Source: Alligator mississippiensis
Lineage: Eukaryota > Chordata > Crocodylia > Alligatoridae
DNA length: 64,000 nt
Direction of reading: 5' to 3'
Assembly: GCF_030867095.1 (NCBI RefSeq)
Contig: NC_081828.1
Coordinates: 216,535,978-216,599,977, forward strand
Each line of letters begins with the position of its first letter. The stretch's first letter is position 1. A model generated the notes under the pieces. That model ran no database searches, was not told where the DNA came from, and saw nothing but the letters and a program-made list of their open reading frames with translations. Position numbers and translations under genes: made by a program. Positions 31,141-43,575 of the stretch are shown here, piece by piece.

Positions 31141-31240
31141 GTAGGAGGCAGGGCAGATTTGCACCTTATAGACTAACCTGTGTAGGCGCAGCACACGTGT
31201 TCGTGAGCTGCAGCTCGCTTCATCAGATGCAGGATTCGTT
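31141..31240 (-). mobile_element. Penelope-like remnant with hammerhead motif (copy 2)
   Basis: On the minus strand, 31226-31199 reads CTGATGA, then a stem-loop built on GAGCTGCAGCTC, then GAAC. The first core block is fully canonical; the second (GAAA) has its last base changed. Stem II is G-C, C-A mismatch, then four pairs, with a UGCA loop. Downstream the minus strand continues TTAGTCTATAAGGTGCAAAT, a known companion of this repeat class in reptiles. Ends approximate. Confidence 0.65.
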
Positions 31241-33259
31241 GAGACCCTTTTGGAGGGGGAAGTTGAAGCAAAAGAGAAGTTTTGCTCCCTGTTTGGAAAC
31301 CGTTTCTGCCTTCGGTTCCACGGGACAGTCCAGTCATCGCAGCGCGCCGGGAGGGACCTGCCGGCCCCCGAAGGCAAGAGCCTGATGATCGGGGCACCTC
31401 CGTTCTGCATTTGCCTTCCCCGTTGTGCGGGTCAATCTGGGCTGTTCCTCTCGTCATCCTCCTGGCACGAGGTCTGGAGTGGTCTTGATCTCTTGGAGGT
31501 AAATGCAGGGTTTGTACGTCTGTGGGCTTGGACACGCCAGCATATGCGTGTGAGACTACATGTGTGATCTGAGCGGGTAAAACCGCACCATCCTAGGATA
31601 GGGCAGGGGCCTTGGAGAGTCATGTAGTCCGATCCCCCGCTCCAGATGCGCCACCTCTGTCCAACCAGCCCGGCTGGCTCCCGTTCTTTAAAACTCACTC
31701 GACTTCCTTGCAAAGCAGACCGGGTTCCCACAGCCCGGTACTTGCAAGCAGCAATTCACACTTAACTTCCTGTGAGAGTCATGGCTGTCTGTGCATGAGC
31801 AAAAGGGAGCAGATAACGCGGGGGGTGCTGAAGGCACCGTGCTCGCAGAGACGCTGTCCGGGAGGTTATTTTGAAGGTGCACCTGGGAGCGAAGCGAGAA
31901 GAGGAGGAGGAAGGGAGGGAGGTGAGGAGAAGGGAAGAGAAGTGGGAGCGCGGCAGCAGGACGTGCCGTCCGACTGATGTTCACGGGGCAAGGACAAAGC
32001 TTCTTAAACCAGACAGCCCAGGTGTGCTATCGCGGAGACGTGCCAACGCACTGAGAGCTTGTGATCGTACTTGCGGGGCAGGGCTTGCCTGGAAGCGTAT
32101 TCAGGCCCGGGATCTTGGGGGAAGGCTGACTCCAAAAGGGCTGTTTCTGTTTGCAGGGCTGGTGCAGTTTGCACGGCTGCAGCCCTCCGAGGGCCTGATG
32201 TTGTGTGCTAGCGCTGGGTTTCCTTACGAAACCTTCCCACGGTCGTGCCCGTGCTGCGGAGGGATGCCCGGGCTGCAGGCAGTGACCACCCCGTGCAATG
32301 CCCCGTCCGTTCCTCCAGTGCCATTTGCTCAGTGGGGCGTCCTGGCCGACTCTGCTGGGCTGATGGAGACCGGCTCGGGGGTTACTCTGTACCCCTGCCA
32401 CGGAAAATCCCACGGCTCAGATCTGTGCTGGTGGCTCTCTTGGCCCGGCCTGTCCCCAGCACCACGCACGTAGGCCAAGCCACTTGAGCTGAGTTTGCCA
32501 TGCAGGGAGATCATTACCTCCCTCCGGCTTCCTAATGCAGCGTGGGGCTGGCTGGCTTTCGTCTCTGGGCTGACAACTTCGCAGCAGCCCAAGCTTGTTC
32601 CCTTCCAGGCACCAGGTGTGCAATCAAATCCCAGTAAAAGCACAGGAATACGGCGTGGGGGACGTTAGGAACCGGTGCAAGGCGGAGCGGGGATGTGTGT
32701 GTGTGACTGGGCAGCCAGCTGACTGTCTTTCCAGTTTCCAGGAGTAATTAACATTGCTGACGGCTCTCTCGCTTGTGGAAATGCCAGCGCTCATTAGCTG
32801 CGCGAGGGTTTTTTTTTTTAAAGACGATGCTGAAGTCTCACTTGGATCCTTGACACTGTTTCCCCATTCATCGTCGCCGCTCGGGGCTGCCTCTGCGGAG
32901 CACGTCAAGCCTTGCGGGGAGGAAGCCGCTCACTTGTGTTGCCTCGGGCCCTTCGTGCCGGCGTTGCCGCAGTTTGGTAAAACGAGCCAGGAGCTACGCG
33001 GCCTTCTGGGAGGAGGAGGGATTCCTCCGGCCCGAAACACGCAGCGCCCGGCCTGTAGCCAGGGCTTTGGGGGAGGCCCCGGGAAAGAGCGGGCTGTGCT
33101 TGGCTCGATGCTGCAGCGAGAGCTCTGTCGCTCCCCTCCCCTCCCCGGCCGAGTATCCTGCAATCTTAATGGGCAAAGGAGGTATTAGCCTTGTTTTCCA
33201 CTTGGGGGAACGGGGAAGAGAGGGGGGTCAGGGAAGTGCAGACAGAAGAGCCTGTGTCG

Positions 33260-33325
33260 GGAGATGCGAGTTCATATCCTACGCCGGCACTCGTTGGTTC
33301 AAATCCTACATCAGCTCGCTATCAG
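33260..33325 (+). repeat. tandem B-box-like segment
   Basis: GAGTTCATATCCTACGCCGG and GGTTCAAATCCTACATCAGC lie about 30 bp apart and resemble the RNA polymerase III B box of tRNA-derived SINEs. Possibly a duplicated MIR piece; no A box found. Confidence 0.3.
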
Positions 33326-36300
33326 AAGTGCCAGAGCAAAGCTTCACCGAGCCTCAGTCCATAGCCCCGTCGAATCCTGGCCACGCTGGCCATCTACCAG
33401 ACAGGAGGGAGGGCTGTCGTCCTTGCCCTTGCCCGTGCGCACCTGGGCACGCTTTCACCAGTGGCATTTTAGATGCCTTCGGGGAGCGGTGTGCCCTGGC
33501 TGGAGAGCTTTGCTCTGAGCGCTGCCTTAATCCCTGGGTTATTAATTTGTACCCCGCGCTCCTGCTCCTGTCCTGTCCTTTGTCATCCCGAGGAATCAGT
33601 TATTTTGCACCTAGCCTTCGAGGGGGCCTGTAACTCTTGGCTGGCCTAAGCCTGCTCTCGAGCAGTGTCAAACAGCAGTAAGAATGTAAGAAACGGGGGG
33701 TGCGAGGGGTGTTTACGCTGATCCGTCCCCTGTCGGACCCACTCGGCCCCCGTGATCCTAGGGCTAGGCACGTCCTGAGCTTGAGGTCCTGCCTCTGCTG
33801 TCTTGGCTGGGCCCGTTCTTCGTGGACCTCTCTCCGCCTTGCACCGAGTCGCCCGTCCTGCGGCGGGGAGTTACATGGGGTGGTTCTCCATCACGTACAA
33901 AACGCACTTCCTCGGGCTTTGTTTGACAAGTTCTGCCTGACGCCGTGTCGGGGACCCTCCGTCTTCGATCTGGCTCGTCGGCGGGGGCTCGCGGAGTTGC
34001 AGCCCGGTTGTGCTTCCCGATTCCAGCGTTGTCGGTTCTCCTGGAGGGGACGCGCATCCAGAGCCTGCGCGCCAAGCTGCTCGGTGCCGGGCCCAGCCTT
34101 CTCGCCCGCTGACTGGCTCTTCAGGGTGCCCTGCTTGTCTGAGCTGCCAAGATGCATCCGGGTTGCCACAGGTGCTCTTGTCCTAAAAAGCCACCCCGTG
34201 GTTCTCCATGGCTCCGTGCACACCACCCTTACTGTAACGCCAGCCATGCGGTCCTCCTGGACAAGGCAGTCGCTTGGTCAGTGGGACCAGCTGGTCAGTC
34301 GTACGTTCTCATACGGGCACCGTTGAGATGTGGTTTCCTCTCGCCAGGACTTTCCCGTGCTGCTCTTCATCCTCTGGGACGGGGCTGGCGTGGCTCCCTC
34401 CCAGAAGCAGGATGCCAGCCTGGGCACGGCTGCCGCAGGGGTCTAGCGCTGCGTGCCAGGCCTTGTCCGCATTGAAGGGCTGCAAAACTCGGCGGCCGCA
34501 GCGAGGTCTGCAAGCACATGTCGCATCGCTGTTTCTGAGACAGCTCTCTGGCCTCGGGACGGGCACCTTCCCCTTTGGAAAGGGCGGCTGTATCTCAGCA
34601 CTCGCCTATGGGTGCAAGTTGCTGTGTCCAGAGCCCTGTCCTTTCTGCAGCCGCAGGCTGGTTGCCCAGTCGGGAACGAGAGCGGAAATGAGGCGCCCAT
34701 CCTGCTTCCTCTGGCTCCGGGAGCCAGGGGGTTTTCCTTGCATCGGGTGGCTGGGTTTCACGTACCATCTCCCTCGCTCTGCTACGATGGGGAAGCTTTG
34801 GGCTGAAACCGTCGGAGAATCCGGGGGGTCGAGTCAAGGTACCGGCAGTGCGGTGGAGGAGGGTTGCTGACCCCAGTGCTGTCCTGCCTGGCTGAGGCCA
34901 GGCAAGCTGCAGCTTGGGGGTCTGTCCTGGTTAGCATTACTGGCCAAATCCTTCTTGATTGTTTAGTGAGAAGCAGCGGAGAGCGTCTGCTGTGAAAAGC
35001 ACATCGTGCAAAGAGCCTGAGACCCTATAAAACCATGTCGAGTCTCCCGTCCTGCCCCGTAACGGCACAGACCCCGGCTGGAGCGCGACGGCGCTTCCTC
35101 TTGCTGCCCTCCGGACAGCACCGTGCGTTGTCCAGCGATGCCCTGAGGCAGGTGAGGGGGGGACTCGAGGGGTTTCCATGATGCCAAGTCTCGATAATCT
35201 TGCAGCGCAGATGAGGGAGAAGGGCCCTGAAGCCTGGGCACGGTTCACACGCAGCAAGAGGTCCTCGGGGCAAGCTCTGGTGCGACCGCCGCTTCCCGTG
35301 CATGCTGCGACTCCTTTGGCGAGGGGTGAATTCCTCCTTTGTCAGTGCAGCCATCAGCGTGGAGGCAGGCGCGGAGGTTTCTCTCAGCCCAGCTTGTTCC
35401 TCGTCCCGACTGGACGTCACCTCTGCTATGCCGCCGTGCCCACCCGAGCGCAGGCTGAATGGCGGACCCCCGAGCCCCGCTGTAGGAACCCCGCCGGCCG
35501 CCTCCGCCCCACGGCGCAGAGCGAAAGAAAACTTCTCGTTGGCCTTGCAACGCGTGGGGTTTTTAGGAACCGGGTGGCTAACGAGATCTTCCCCGCTGCT
35601 CTCTGGGCACATGAGCCAGCTCTCCGCGTCTTCGTCCGTCGCTGCCGGATCCCGGCTGTCGCTGCGGTGCTGCTTGGCGTGATTTGGATAGTTTTGTCTG
35701 AGCGCGGCCTGCATTCGTTTGGCTTCCTCAGCTCTATTGATCGCTCCACAATGGCCTCTCTGCAGCCAGCGTCTTGCCCCAAGCGCCGTCTGTTTTGGAG
35801 TCGCTTATGAAGGGGATGCTGAATAAGGGACTCATCAAATCAGACTTCATCAGGAAACAGGTGCCCCCGTCGCAGAAGAAAGCAGCCTCGTTGGCACCAA
35901 CGGGGCCCTTGGCAATCTGAACAGAGAGGCCATTCTCCAGCCCTCCCCGGACAGGCTGGAGGTCCCTTGGTGGGGAAGCTTGCACTGATGACGATCCCGT
36001 TCTGCTCTGCGTAGGCATCTATTGTGCTTCGTGACCTGCGGGACTCGTTGCCAGCATCAGTCAGGCTGCTGGGATCTTCCCAAGAAGCATCCAGCCCAAG
36101 GGGTTAAAACATCTCTCCCCTGTTTTGTTCTCCATGCACATTGCCATGGAGGTAACTGCACCGTAGGTGCTGCAGGCAGCACCGGGAAATAGCAAACTGA
36201 GCGTGGCAATGGTTAACGCACTGCCAAAAGCCCTGGGAGGATTTTGCCCCTCTTTGGGTGTCTCGGGGATGCCGTCCCTGCTCGGCCGTGTAATGGGATT

Positions 36301-36484
36301 GCTTCCCTGTTGGTGTTGCATTAGGAGCAGAGGTTACCGTGTCGTCGGTAATGCAAGCTTCACGGGGTGGCGAGAGCCTCTTAGCTGCGGGGAGCGAACA
36401 GGAGTTTTTTCTCGGAGGGAAAGCAGTCTGTGGCCGCATCCTGAGGTTTAAAGGTGACCGTCGATCAGAAAATAGAGCCTACGG

Positions 36485-36770
36485 CGGGAGTCCTCGACCT
36501 TGCTAGAACCATGCAGCCCTCGGGAAATGCCAGCTCTTCATTTTCAAGTATAAAAGATATTGCCTGATTCCTCGAGCTCATCGTTTTCTCTCTTTTTGAC
36601 TACAGAAAAATCCTAGTGCAGTTCTTCTGTTGCACGTCGCTCAGCAAGCCCGTAACAGGGCAGGATGGTTTGGGTGCTCTGGGTTCCTATTTGATGCCTC
36701 GGGGTTTATCTTTGCTCACCTGCCGGGGCTAACATTGGGTGACACCCTGCAGCGCCCTCGAAAGGCTCTC
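36485..36770 (+). mobile_element. hAT-type MITE, family A, degenerate copy
   Basis: GGAGTCCTCGACCTTGC, GAAATGCCAGCTCTTCATTT, TTTTTGACTACAGAAAAATC and TTCCTATTTGATGCCTCGGG follow the order of the copies at 1684 and 9397. The right terminus is lost. Confidence 0.65.
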
Positions 36771-39000
36771 CAGGCACCCCAGGGGGCTGCTGTTGTCTCC
36801 GTTGCTCACAAGTGTGTAAATGCTACACAAATGGGTGGGATCCAGGCAGCGAAGCCTGCAGCAGGCTCCGTGCACTCCTCCCAGGTTGCATTCACCGCTC
36901 TTTAGCAGCAGTGCTGAGAGGCACAGTCAAGTCAGGGTCCCGTTGTGCAAGGTCTTGCACGTGTTACCTGCCCCTCAGCCTTGGGCCTGTCGCTTAGGCC
37001 GTGGTCGAAACATGCCGGGCAAGCTGCTGCCACGTACGGCAGGGGGAAGACCCCAGGCATCTGCTCTGTAGTCATGCAGAAGTAACCCAACGGCTTAAGG
37101 TGCAAAAGAGGGCACAGCGGCTGGCAGGGCTCGGGTGAGGTTATGGGAGGAACAAGGACGTGCAATCCGGTGCTCTGAAACAGAGCTGGAGCCCCGGGAC
37201 GACCTTTCCGGAGCAGCTGATGCAGCCCGGCCGACGTGGCGATGCCCGAATCGCCCACACGTGCAAACTGGAAGACCAAAACCAGACGAGACTGAGTGGG
37301 GTCTACTCTAACGACACGAATATACGGGAGTGCAGTGAAGTGCAGACCGTGGAGCGCCTGGTTGTTTGCCGACTCCGTGGTGAGGTCTGTGCCAAGCAGC
37401 AGCGGAAAGAGCCATTGCTTGTGTGCGATTCTGGGAAAACATCCAGTTATAACAAGGGCACGAGGAGAAAAAGAAGAAGCTATTTGAAGTCTGTGGTTTG
37501 AGTCTACTGTCCTGCACGTGAGCCTTGCTCTCATGCACCAGCGGTGCCGCTGAAAGCCATGGGTTTCCTTGGGGTGTGTGAATCCCGCACAGCGAGTCCT
37601 GCGACATCCAAGCAGCAGCTGCAGGTGCTTTGGCCTGCCCTGCCATGCCCCCTTCCCGTAACAAAGTGGATGTGAAAGCAGTGCTGCCAACCCAGTCATT
37701 GTGGTGCAACGTCAAGCTCCCCGTGTGCTCTCTGCTTCCCACCAGATCCTGCTGAAGCGGCTTCTTTGCTGCCATGCATCTTATTCGGTGCAAGCTGAGG
37801 GGGGTGGGTTAAGCCCTGCTCTGGCTTGGGGCTGCTGTAGGTGAAGGGGAGTCGGGGAAAAAGGTGGTGGAGGTCCCGCTCCAAACTCTGGATCACACCG
37901 GACAAGTCACTGCATCTCAATGCCTCATGGTCTACTCTTGGGACATCCGCTTCTGCATTACAAGCACCCCCTTCATGCCCAGCCCGTGATGCTGGCCCCT
38001 GTGGCGTCTGCTGCACCTCACCTGGAGCTGGTGGACAGGATTGAGGTGCCAAAGCACCCAGCCTTGGTGACAGCGGGAGCTCTCCCTGGCTGCCCTGGCT
38101 CCCTATTGCTGAGGAAGGTGCCAGGATCCCAGCTGAGCCCTGCACGGCTCTGGGCGGAGGGAGGGTTGTACGCATTGCAAGACGGCCCGCTCCGTGTCCG
38201 GATGGGGAGGCCGAGGGAGCGCAGGTGGGATCTGCAGCCGCCCTGATCCTCGAGCACCAAGGTGTTGTGTGCAAACAGGCTGGGGGTGCGGGTTTGAATC
38301 CCCGGAGGGGAAGGAAAGCGAGGTCTGTGCTGCTCTCTCTCTTGTGGATAACACGGTAAAGCCTAGGCCCCTTCCACTCCATAGAGACCGCAAGGCTGCT
38401 TTCAAACAGCTGTGCGTCCTCAGGCACTCGTATTAAATTGCTTCCTCTTGCAGGTCTGTGGGGTGTATGGGGGAGTGCTAGAGACCCTGCCTGCGATCTG
38501 AGCACTCATCGGGCAAATGTTTGGGGGGCCGGGGGACACGACCGATGAGGAGAGAGGCTGCCCCAAGCTGCTCGCAGGCTATTTCGAAAAAGGAGAAAGG
38601 CCGGGTCGTTACTCAAGTCGCAGATGTGGACACTGGCTCAGCGACATGCATGCAGTTGTGGGGCAGGCACGTGGCGTGCTGAGATGGGGCTGGTGCTCTC
38701 CTCCGGGATAAGTCCAGAGTTGTTGTACGCTGATTGAAGGGACCCTGGTGCAGGGGTGGGTTTGTCCACCGCTGCAACGAGTTTCATTCGGATAACGGCC
38801 TGTGCCGGCGTTGGAAAGTCTGACTGTCGTTAGTGCAATGCAGAGGACACTCTCGGCTGGAGCAGCGTGCGGGACGGGGATGCAAGCAGCTCTGCCCCTC
38901 CAAGTCACTAATGACCTTGGCTCAGCTTAACGAACCTGCAGCCTCACGCGTCCAATCGCCCTGCTCTTCCAACACCTGCCTTCGGTTCCAGTCCAGGCCA

Positions 39001-39080
39001 ACTTCTTTAAGTAGACGCAATATCTTTTATTAGACAAACTTTTTGCAAGCTTTCGGGCGCAAACACCCTTCGTCAGGAAT
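39001..39080 (-). mobile_element. Penelope-like remnant with canonical hammerhead core (copy 3)
   Basis: On the minus strand, 39076-39051 reads CTGACGA, A, GGGTG, TTTG, CGCCC, GAAA. CUGANGA and GAAA are the invariant hammerhead cores, and GGGTG/CGCCC forms a 5-bp stem II. A possible stem III (AGCUU with AAGUU) follows, then GTCTAATAAAAGATATTGCG, shared with copies 1 and 4. Stem I is not convincingly seen. It is the best preserved of the four. Confidence 0.75.
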
Positions 39081-39149
39081 AGGGCGTCTCTGCGGGGCTG
39101 AGATCTCCAAGGAGTGAAAGAAGCTAAAAGTGTGACAAGATCAGTGAGA

Positions 39150-39365
39150 AGGTAAGTGGGTGGAAATTAGGAAAGCAATGAGTAGAGAAGGGAAGGGAGG
39201 GGGAAATAATGCCAAAAGTAAAAAAGGGGAGATTAGTGTAGTCGAGTTCTCCAAGGTAAAAAAAGAGGCAGCCTGTGAGAGAGAAAATAGCTGGAAATTA
39301 GGAAGACAAAGGGTCGAAAAGGAGGGGAGGGGAGGGGAGGAAGTGGGGGAAAGAAAAGTGGAAAA
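39150..39365 (+). repeat. long purine-rich tract
   Basis: About 200 bp in which A and G greatly predominate on the plus strand, with few pyrimidines, including GGGAGGGGAGGGGAGGAAG. Such tracts can adopt triplex or quadruplex structure. Confidence 0.7.
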
Positions 39366-39379
39366 GGTCAGGTCAGGCA

Positions 39380-39620
39380 GGTACCCTGGCAGGTTGTCAT
39401 GTCGTAAATCCACTGTCTATACTGAGTCCGTGGCTTTTGTATCTGGTAGATCGATGAAATGAAGTTCATCCACGAAAGGGGTTTTGTAAGTCCCCTCTGA
39501 GGGTCTGAGCTCGGAGATGGGGTGATTGTCTTTGCGAAGTGTGCACCCACACTTCAGGTTTAGTTTTGTGTAAAGTATCCTTCGAACAACACGGCTACAA
39601 CCAAAGACCCCGCAGTCCAG
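39380..39620. mobile_element. possible second part of a Penelope-like or other composite repeat
   Basis: The plus strand contains CTTCGAACAACACGGCTACA, a sequence that I associate with this reptile repeat class, in the orientation opposite to the ribozyme at 39051-39076. The minus strand is open and reads DELHFIDLPDTKATDSV. The assignment is tentative. Confidence 0.3.
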
Positions 39621-41224
39621 GCCAGAGTTTCCATCCTGACCGCAGCTCGACTTCAGTCCCTTTGACACGTTCCAGACCGAACCGCGGCTTCTGCTGCTCC
39701 TCTGTCCCATTAGCAGGTGTGAACGGGGGAGTCCCGTACGGATCACACACCTGTCCATCCCTCTCAAAGCGTGCGTGCACGTGCTTGCGGTGTCTGCGAG
39801 CCCCTGCGATTCTAGCGACTACCGCACTAATAATGGAGGAGGAGGTATCCATCCTGGAAGCGCTTTGGGTTGACTTCCTCGGACGGGGCAGAGCCTAGCC
39901 TAATAGGAAGACTCGAACGGGGTCATCCCTGGCCTGGTGGTCTCAGAGCCGCGTGCAGAATTTGGGAGCCACTAATTGCCCTGGAGAGCACCATCTCCTA
40001 CCTACCCCTAGTAGCGTGAGGGTGTCCACCCACGTGTCCACCTTGGGTGTTGCGTGGTGGCTGCATGGTGGAGCCTGGGACCTCCCAGCGTCAGAGGGGC
40101 TCAACTTTTGTATCCTGCTTCTCCCAAAGAGGAAGCCGGTACGAAAAGGGAGCTGCTGTCTGCATTGCACTAATGACAGTCAGAGCCCTGGGGACCGGGA
40201 CACGTGGCTCCTGCCCGTTGATGTCGGGGAGCTAGGGGCTGAGTCGGGGTACGTTGCAGACCAGGAGGATGGAGAAGATGGTGTTTAACGCGACCTGGGC
40301 TTGGGTGGAAGAGGCTGCACGGAGCACCAGGTGTTGGGACTTCGGTGGGTACGGCTGTGTCCGCACCTACGTGGAGATTAGCGGCACTCTGACGGCAGGC
40401 AGGATGGGCGGAGAGGATCTCGACTCTCTTCCTAGGGCCCGGTGCTCTGCACCCAGCTGACCCTCACCACCTTCGGGCACTGCCGATCAGAGTCTACATC
40501 CCCTGCAGTGTCGGGCATCGTGTTATGTTAGAAATACCCAAGAAAACGGATGCTTTGTGCTTCCTTGTCTAAGCAATGGGTTGGTGTTGCAGTGGGCTGT
40601 CAGGCAGCAGCCATGCGCCACCCCAGACCTGGCTGCAGTCCTGAAGTGACCCCAGCGCTTGCATTGGTGTGATGCCAAGGGTCCTTGGGGGGTGAACTCC
40701 ACCGTACCTTGCTCTGCATTTCCCATCCCCATTATCTGCCGTACAGCCTCCGGGAGCCGTTGCTTTGGCAGGGGAGATGCTTCCTTTTCCTGTCCCAAGC
40801 TGGCTTTATCAGTTCTGCATGGCTTGAAACGCTGGGTGGTTTCCGGTAGAGCGGCTGTGAGCTGGGCCAGTGCCCCCATGGCACTTCTCCTCCTGGGGAC
40901 ATCCAGCAAGCCAGGCAGGGGGCATGCGAACGCAGCTGATTATTGCACTCGGGGGACGGATCGGCCTCATCTGCCCCCCTTTATTTGTCATATGCACCTG
41001 CTGTTTCGCTGCAGGGCTCTCGCAGGCAAGGCCTTTGTCTCGTGGGCAGCACCTGGCACTGCAAGGGCCACGTTCCTGCAGCAGAGATCATTTGGGATAC
41101 AGGAACGAGGAGGTTTCCTGCTGTTCGGCTCCCACGGCTTGCCTGTGAAGACACCCCGCTACCCCCAGCCTACGGGTTGGGTTTTCAGGCCAGCGCTTCT
41201 TTGCTTTCTTAGCATCCCGGGGCT

Positions 41225-41640
41225 GGCCGAGCCCTCCGGAGATTGCATCTAGCCCAGCACCTAGCCCGAGGCAGGATCAGCCCTGTCTAAACCAGCTCAG
41301 CCAAGGGTTTGTCCCAAGATGGAGATTTCACCACCTCCGTAGGGAATATCTTCCAGTGCACAACCACCTTCAGAAGTTCGTCCTAATCCTCCAACCTGAT
41401 CTGCAGTTTAAGACCATTGCCCTCTCTGGTGGCCACCGAGACCAGTCTATCTCCATCCTCCATGTAAGTACCCTTTGGGATTTGATGGTTGTATTGAATC
41501 CCCTCTCGGTCTTTACCTCTCCGGATTGAATAACCTGACTTTTCCCAGCCTTTCCTTGTGTGTCGTGTTTCTCAGGCCTCTGGTCACTTCTGTTCCTCTC
41601 GCCCGGACTCTTCCTCGTTTGTCCAGGACTTTCTCGATGT
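41225..41640 (-). mobile_element. CR1 LINE fragment, 3' part, diverged
   Basis: Landmarks on plus: ATCTAGCCCAGCACCTAGCC, CAGCCAAGGGTTTGTCCCAA, CTATCTCCATCCTCCATGTA, TTCCTTGTGTGTCGTG. The order matches the reverse CR1 3' region. Old copy with many changes. Confidence 0.7.
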
Positions 41641-43142
41641 GCAGGGCCAGACACGGGGCAGCGGGTGCATCCTCCTTCCCGCCTGCCCTGGGGTGGAGCG
41701 CCCCGCTGACTTCGCCAGAGCTACCGCAGGACTCCCTCGAAGCCCCTGCTTTGCCGTGACACCAGTAGGGAGGCTGGTCATGGGCCATTCTCTTACTCCG
41801 AAGCCCCTCTCCTTGCTCCCTGTGCACGGAGGGATTAAAGTGGCCTTGGCAACGCCGGGCAATCCTTCCCCTATTGTTTTCGGGCACCCGGGAGCTCAAG
41901 GTTATTTGCTTTTGTTTGCACATGACTCCTGCCCCCCCCCAGCTCTGCAGATTAGGGATGGCAGGTATCCTAGGAGACTGGCGCTAGCCGCTGGCTCGTT
42001 CTTCTGCCCTCCTCACGCAGCAGCGTGGCAGCTTCCTGCCCCCCGAGAGCTGCTCTGTTGCACCCCCTCTTCCCTCGCCTCCGAGCCATTTGTGTCTGCA
42101 GGGCTCCCAACCAGGGAGGCATCTGGCCAGATGTGGCTGGGCTTCCTGGAGGGCTCCACAGCTGGGGCGTGGGGCATGGCAGGGAGTACCGCGGCGTTGC
42201 CAGTGCTCTGCCCAGCTCTCCAGCGGCCTGGCCCGCTGGATCGGTCCCCTTCCAGACCTCCTCAGACGGAGCCAAGCAGCTTCGCAGTGGCTGCAGGGGG
42301 AGTGATGTGCCCAAGTCCGCACGGGGCAGTGGCGGAGGAGCCTGGCTCCCGTGGTTGGGGAGGCTCTTTGGTGGGGACACTGGTTGTGGCGTTTCCCTGA
42401 GCGGACCCTCGAAGCCCTGCGGGATGGTGGGCTCCAGGGGGAGGGTGGCTGCCTTGGTCCCGGCAGTGGCTAAACTGAAATGAGCTGAGCAGGAAGCTCT
42501 CCGCACAGCTTGCCCGGAGCTTGTTGGCTTCTCGTCTCCGGCCGGGGTGAAGCACGCGAGTCGCTTGCAAGCCAAGCCTGCACCGGCCGGAGCTCAGGGT
42601 GACACGGGGCAGGTGGGTTTGCTGCTGTCAACCACCAGACCTGAGGTTTTCCCCCACGACTGCTCGTCTGGGAGGGGACCACGCCGCGTCCTCTCCCGCT
42701 GTGCTGTGCCTGTCCCACCGCTGACCCTCACCAGGACATCTGCGCTGTCCAGCAGATCACACGTGCAAAGCACTAATGTGCGCGCATAGCAATGTGTGCA
42801 AATGCTGGTGGGCACAAGGGCTCTGCCGGGCCAGCTGTGACTGCAGGCAGGTGCCAGTCCCCGTGCTGGATGCTTTGATTGGAGCTGCTTCCCTGATTCC
42901 CATTCATCAGCTCAAGTGGCAGGGCTGGAGCTGACGGGGTGCATCGCCTCCGTGGGCCTGGCACACTGCTCAGAGGGTAACGAACCCTGGTCGGTGCTCC
43001 AGTGCAGATGACACCGGGTGCTGGAGCGGACAGACAGCCAGCTATTCCAGCAGGTGCCACTGGCTTGTAGGTGGCAGGGCAGTGGGTAGATGCCTTATTT
43101 GTGGCACACGGAAAGCCTGAAATAGAAGCGGACGCGCCGCAC

Positions 43143-43430
43143 TTACAGTGGTTTCGTTTTATCCTGGGTTTTTGCATTCGCCACGGGATTCAGGGCAGAG
43201 GTGTGCCCTCCATCCGCTTGTTTGCACCGTTGTAAATGTGTCGTGTCTGAGTCCGTGAGGCCTTTTTGTCCCGTGTCGGTCTTGACTGTGTCTCTCCAGT
43301 GCCTCCTTGGTCTCCCCCCGTCCCGCTCCAGTGTTACTGGCCTGGCTGGCACTCTTCTGGGGTAATCCCTCGCGCGGGTCCTAACTCGGAGCCATCTCTC
43401 CGCACAGAGAGCCTTGTTTCTGTCCAAGGC
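43143..43430 (-). mobile_element. possible C-terminal remnant of a non-LTR retrotransposon
   Basis: The minus-strand frame reads GRPRRHWRDTVKTDTGQKGL, which resembles the basic tail with an RWRD-like motif found at the end of RTE/Jockey-type reverse transcriptase proteins. About 90 codons are open. No RT core is next to it. Confidence 0.3.
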
Positions 43431-43486
43431 AGACTCATTTTGATTTGGCTCGTGTGAAGGTTAAGCCAAGTGAAAATCAGCCACTC

Positions 43487-43575
43487 TGGAAGGGCGGTGT
43501 GTCTGCACAGGGGTTAACACCGGTTTGGCTTACGCCGGCTTAGTTAAGTGGTGCATGCATATTTGTAGATGGGGC
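43487..43575. mobile_element. possible partial MITE
   Basis: GTGTGTCTGCACAGGGGTTA, CACCGGTTTGGCTTACGCC, and TTTGTAGATGGGGC recall the terminal and internal parts of MITEs with GTCTACA ends. Only a partial copy. Confidence 0.3.
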
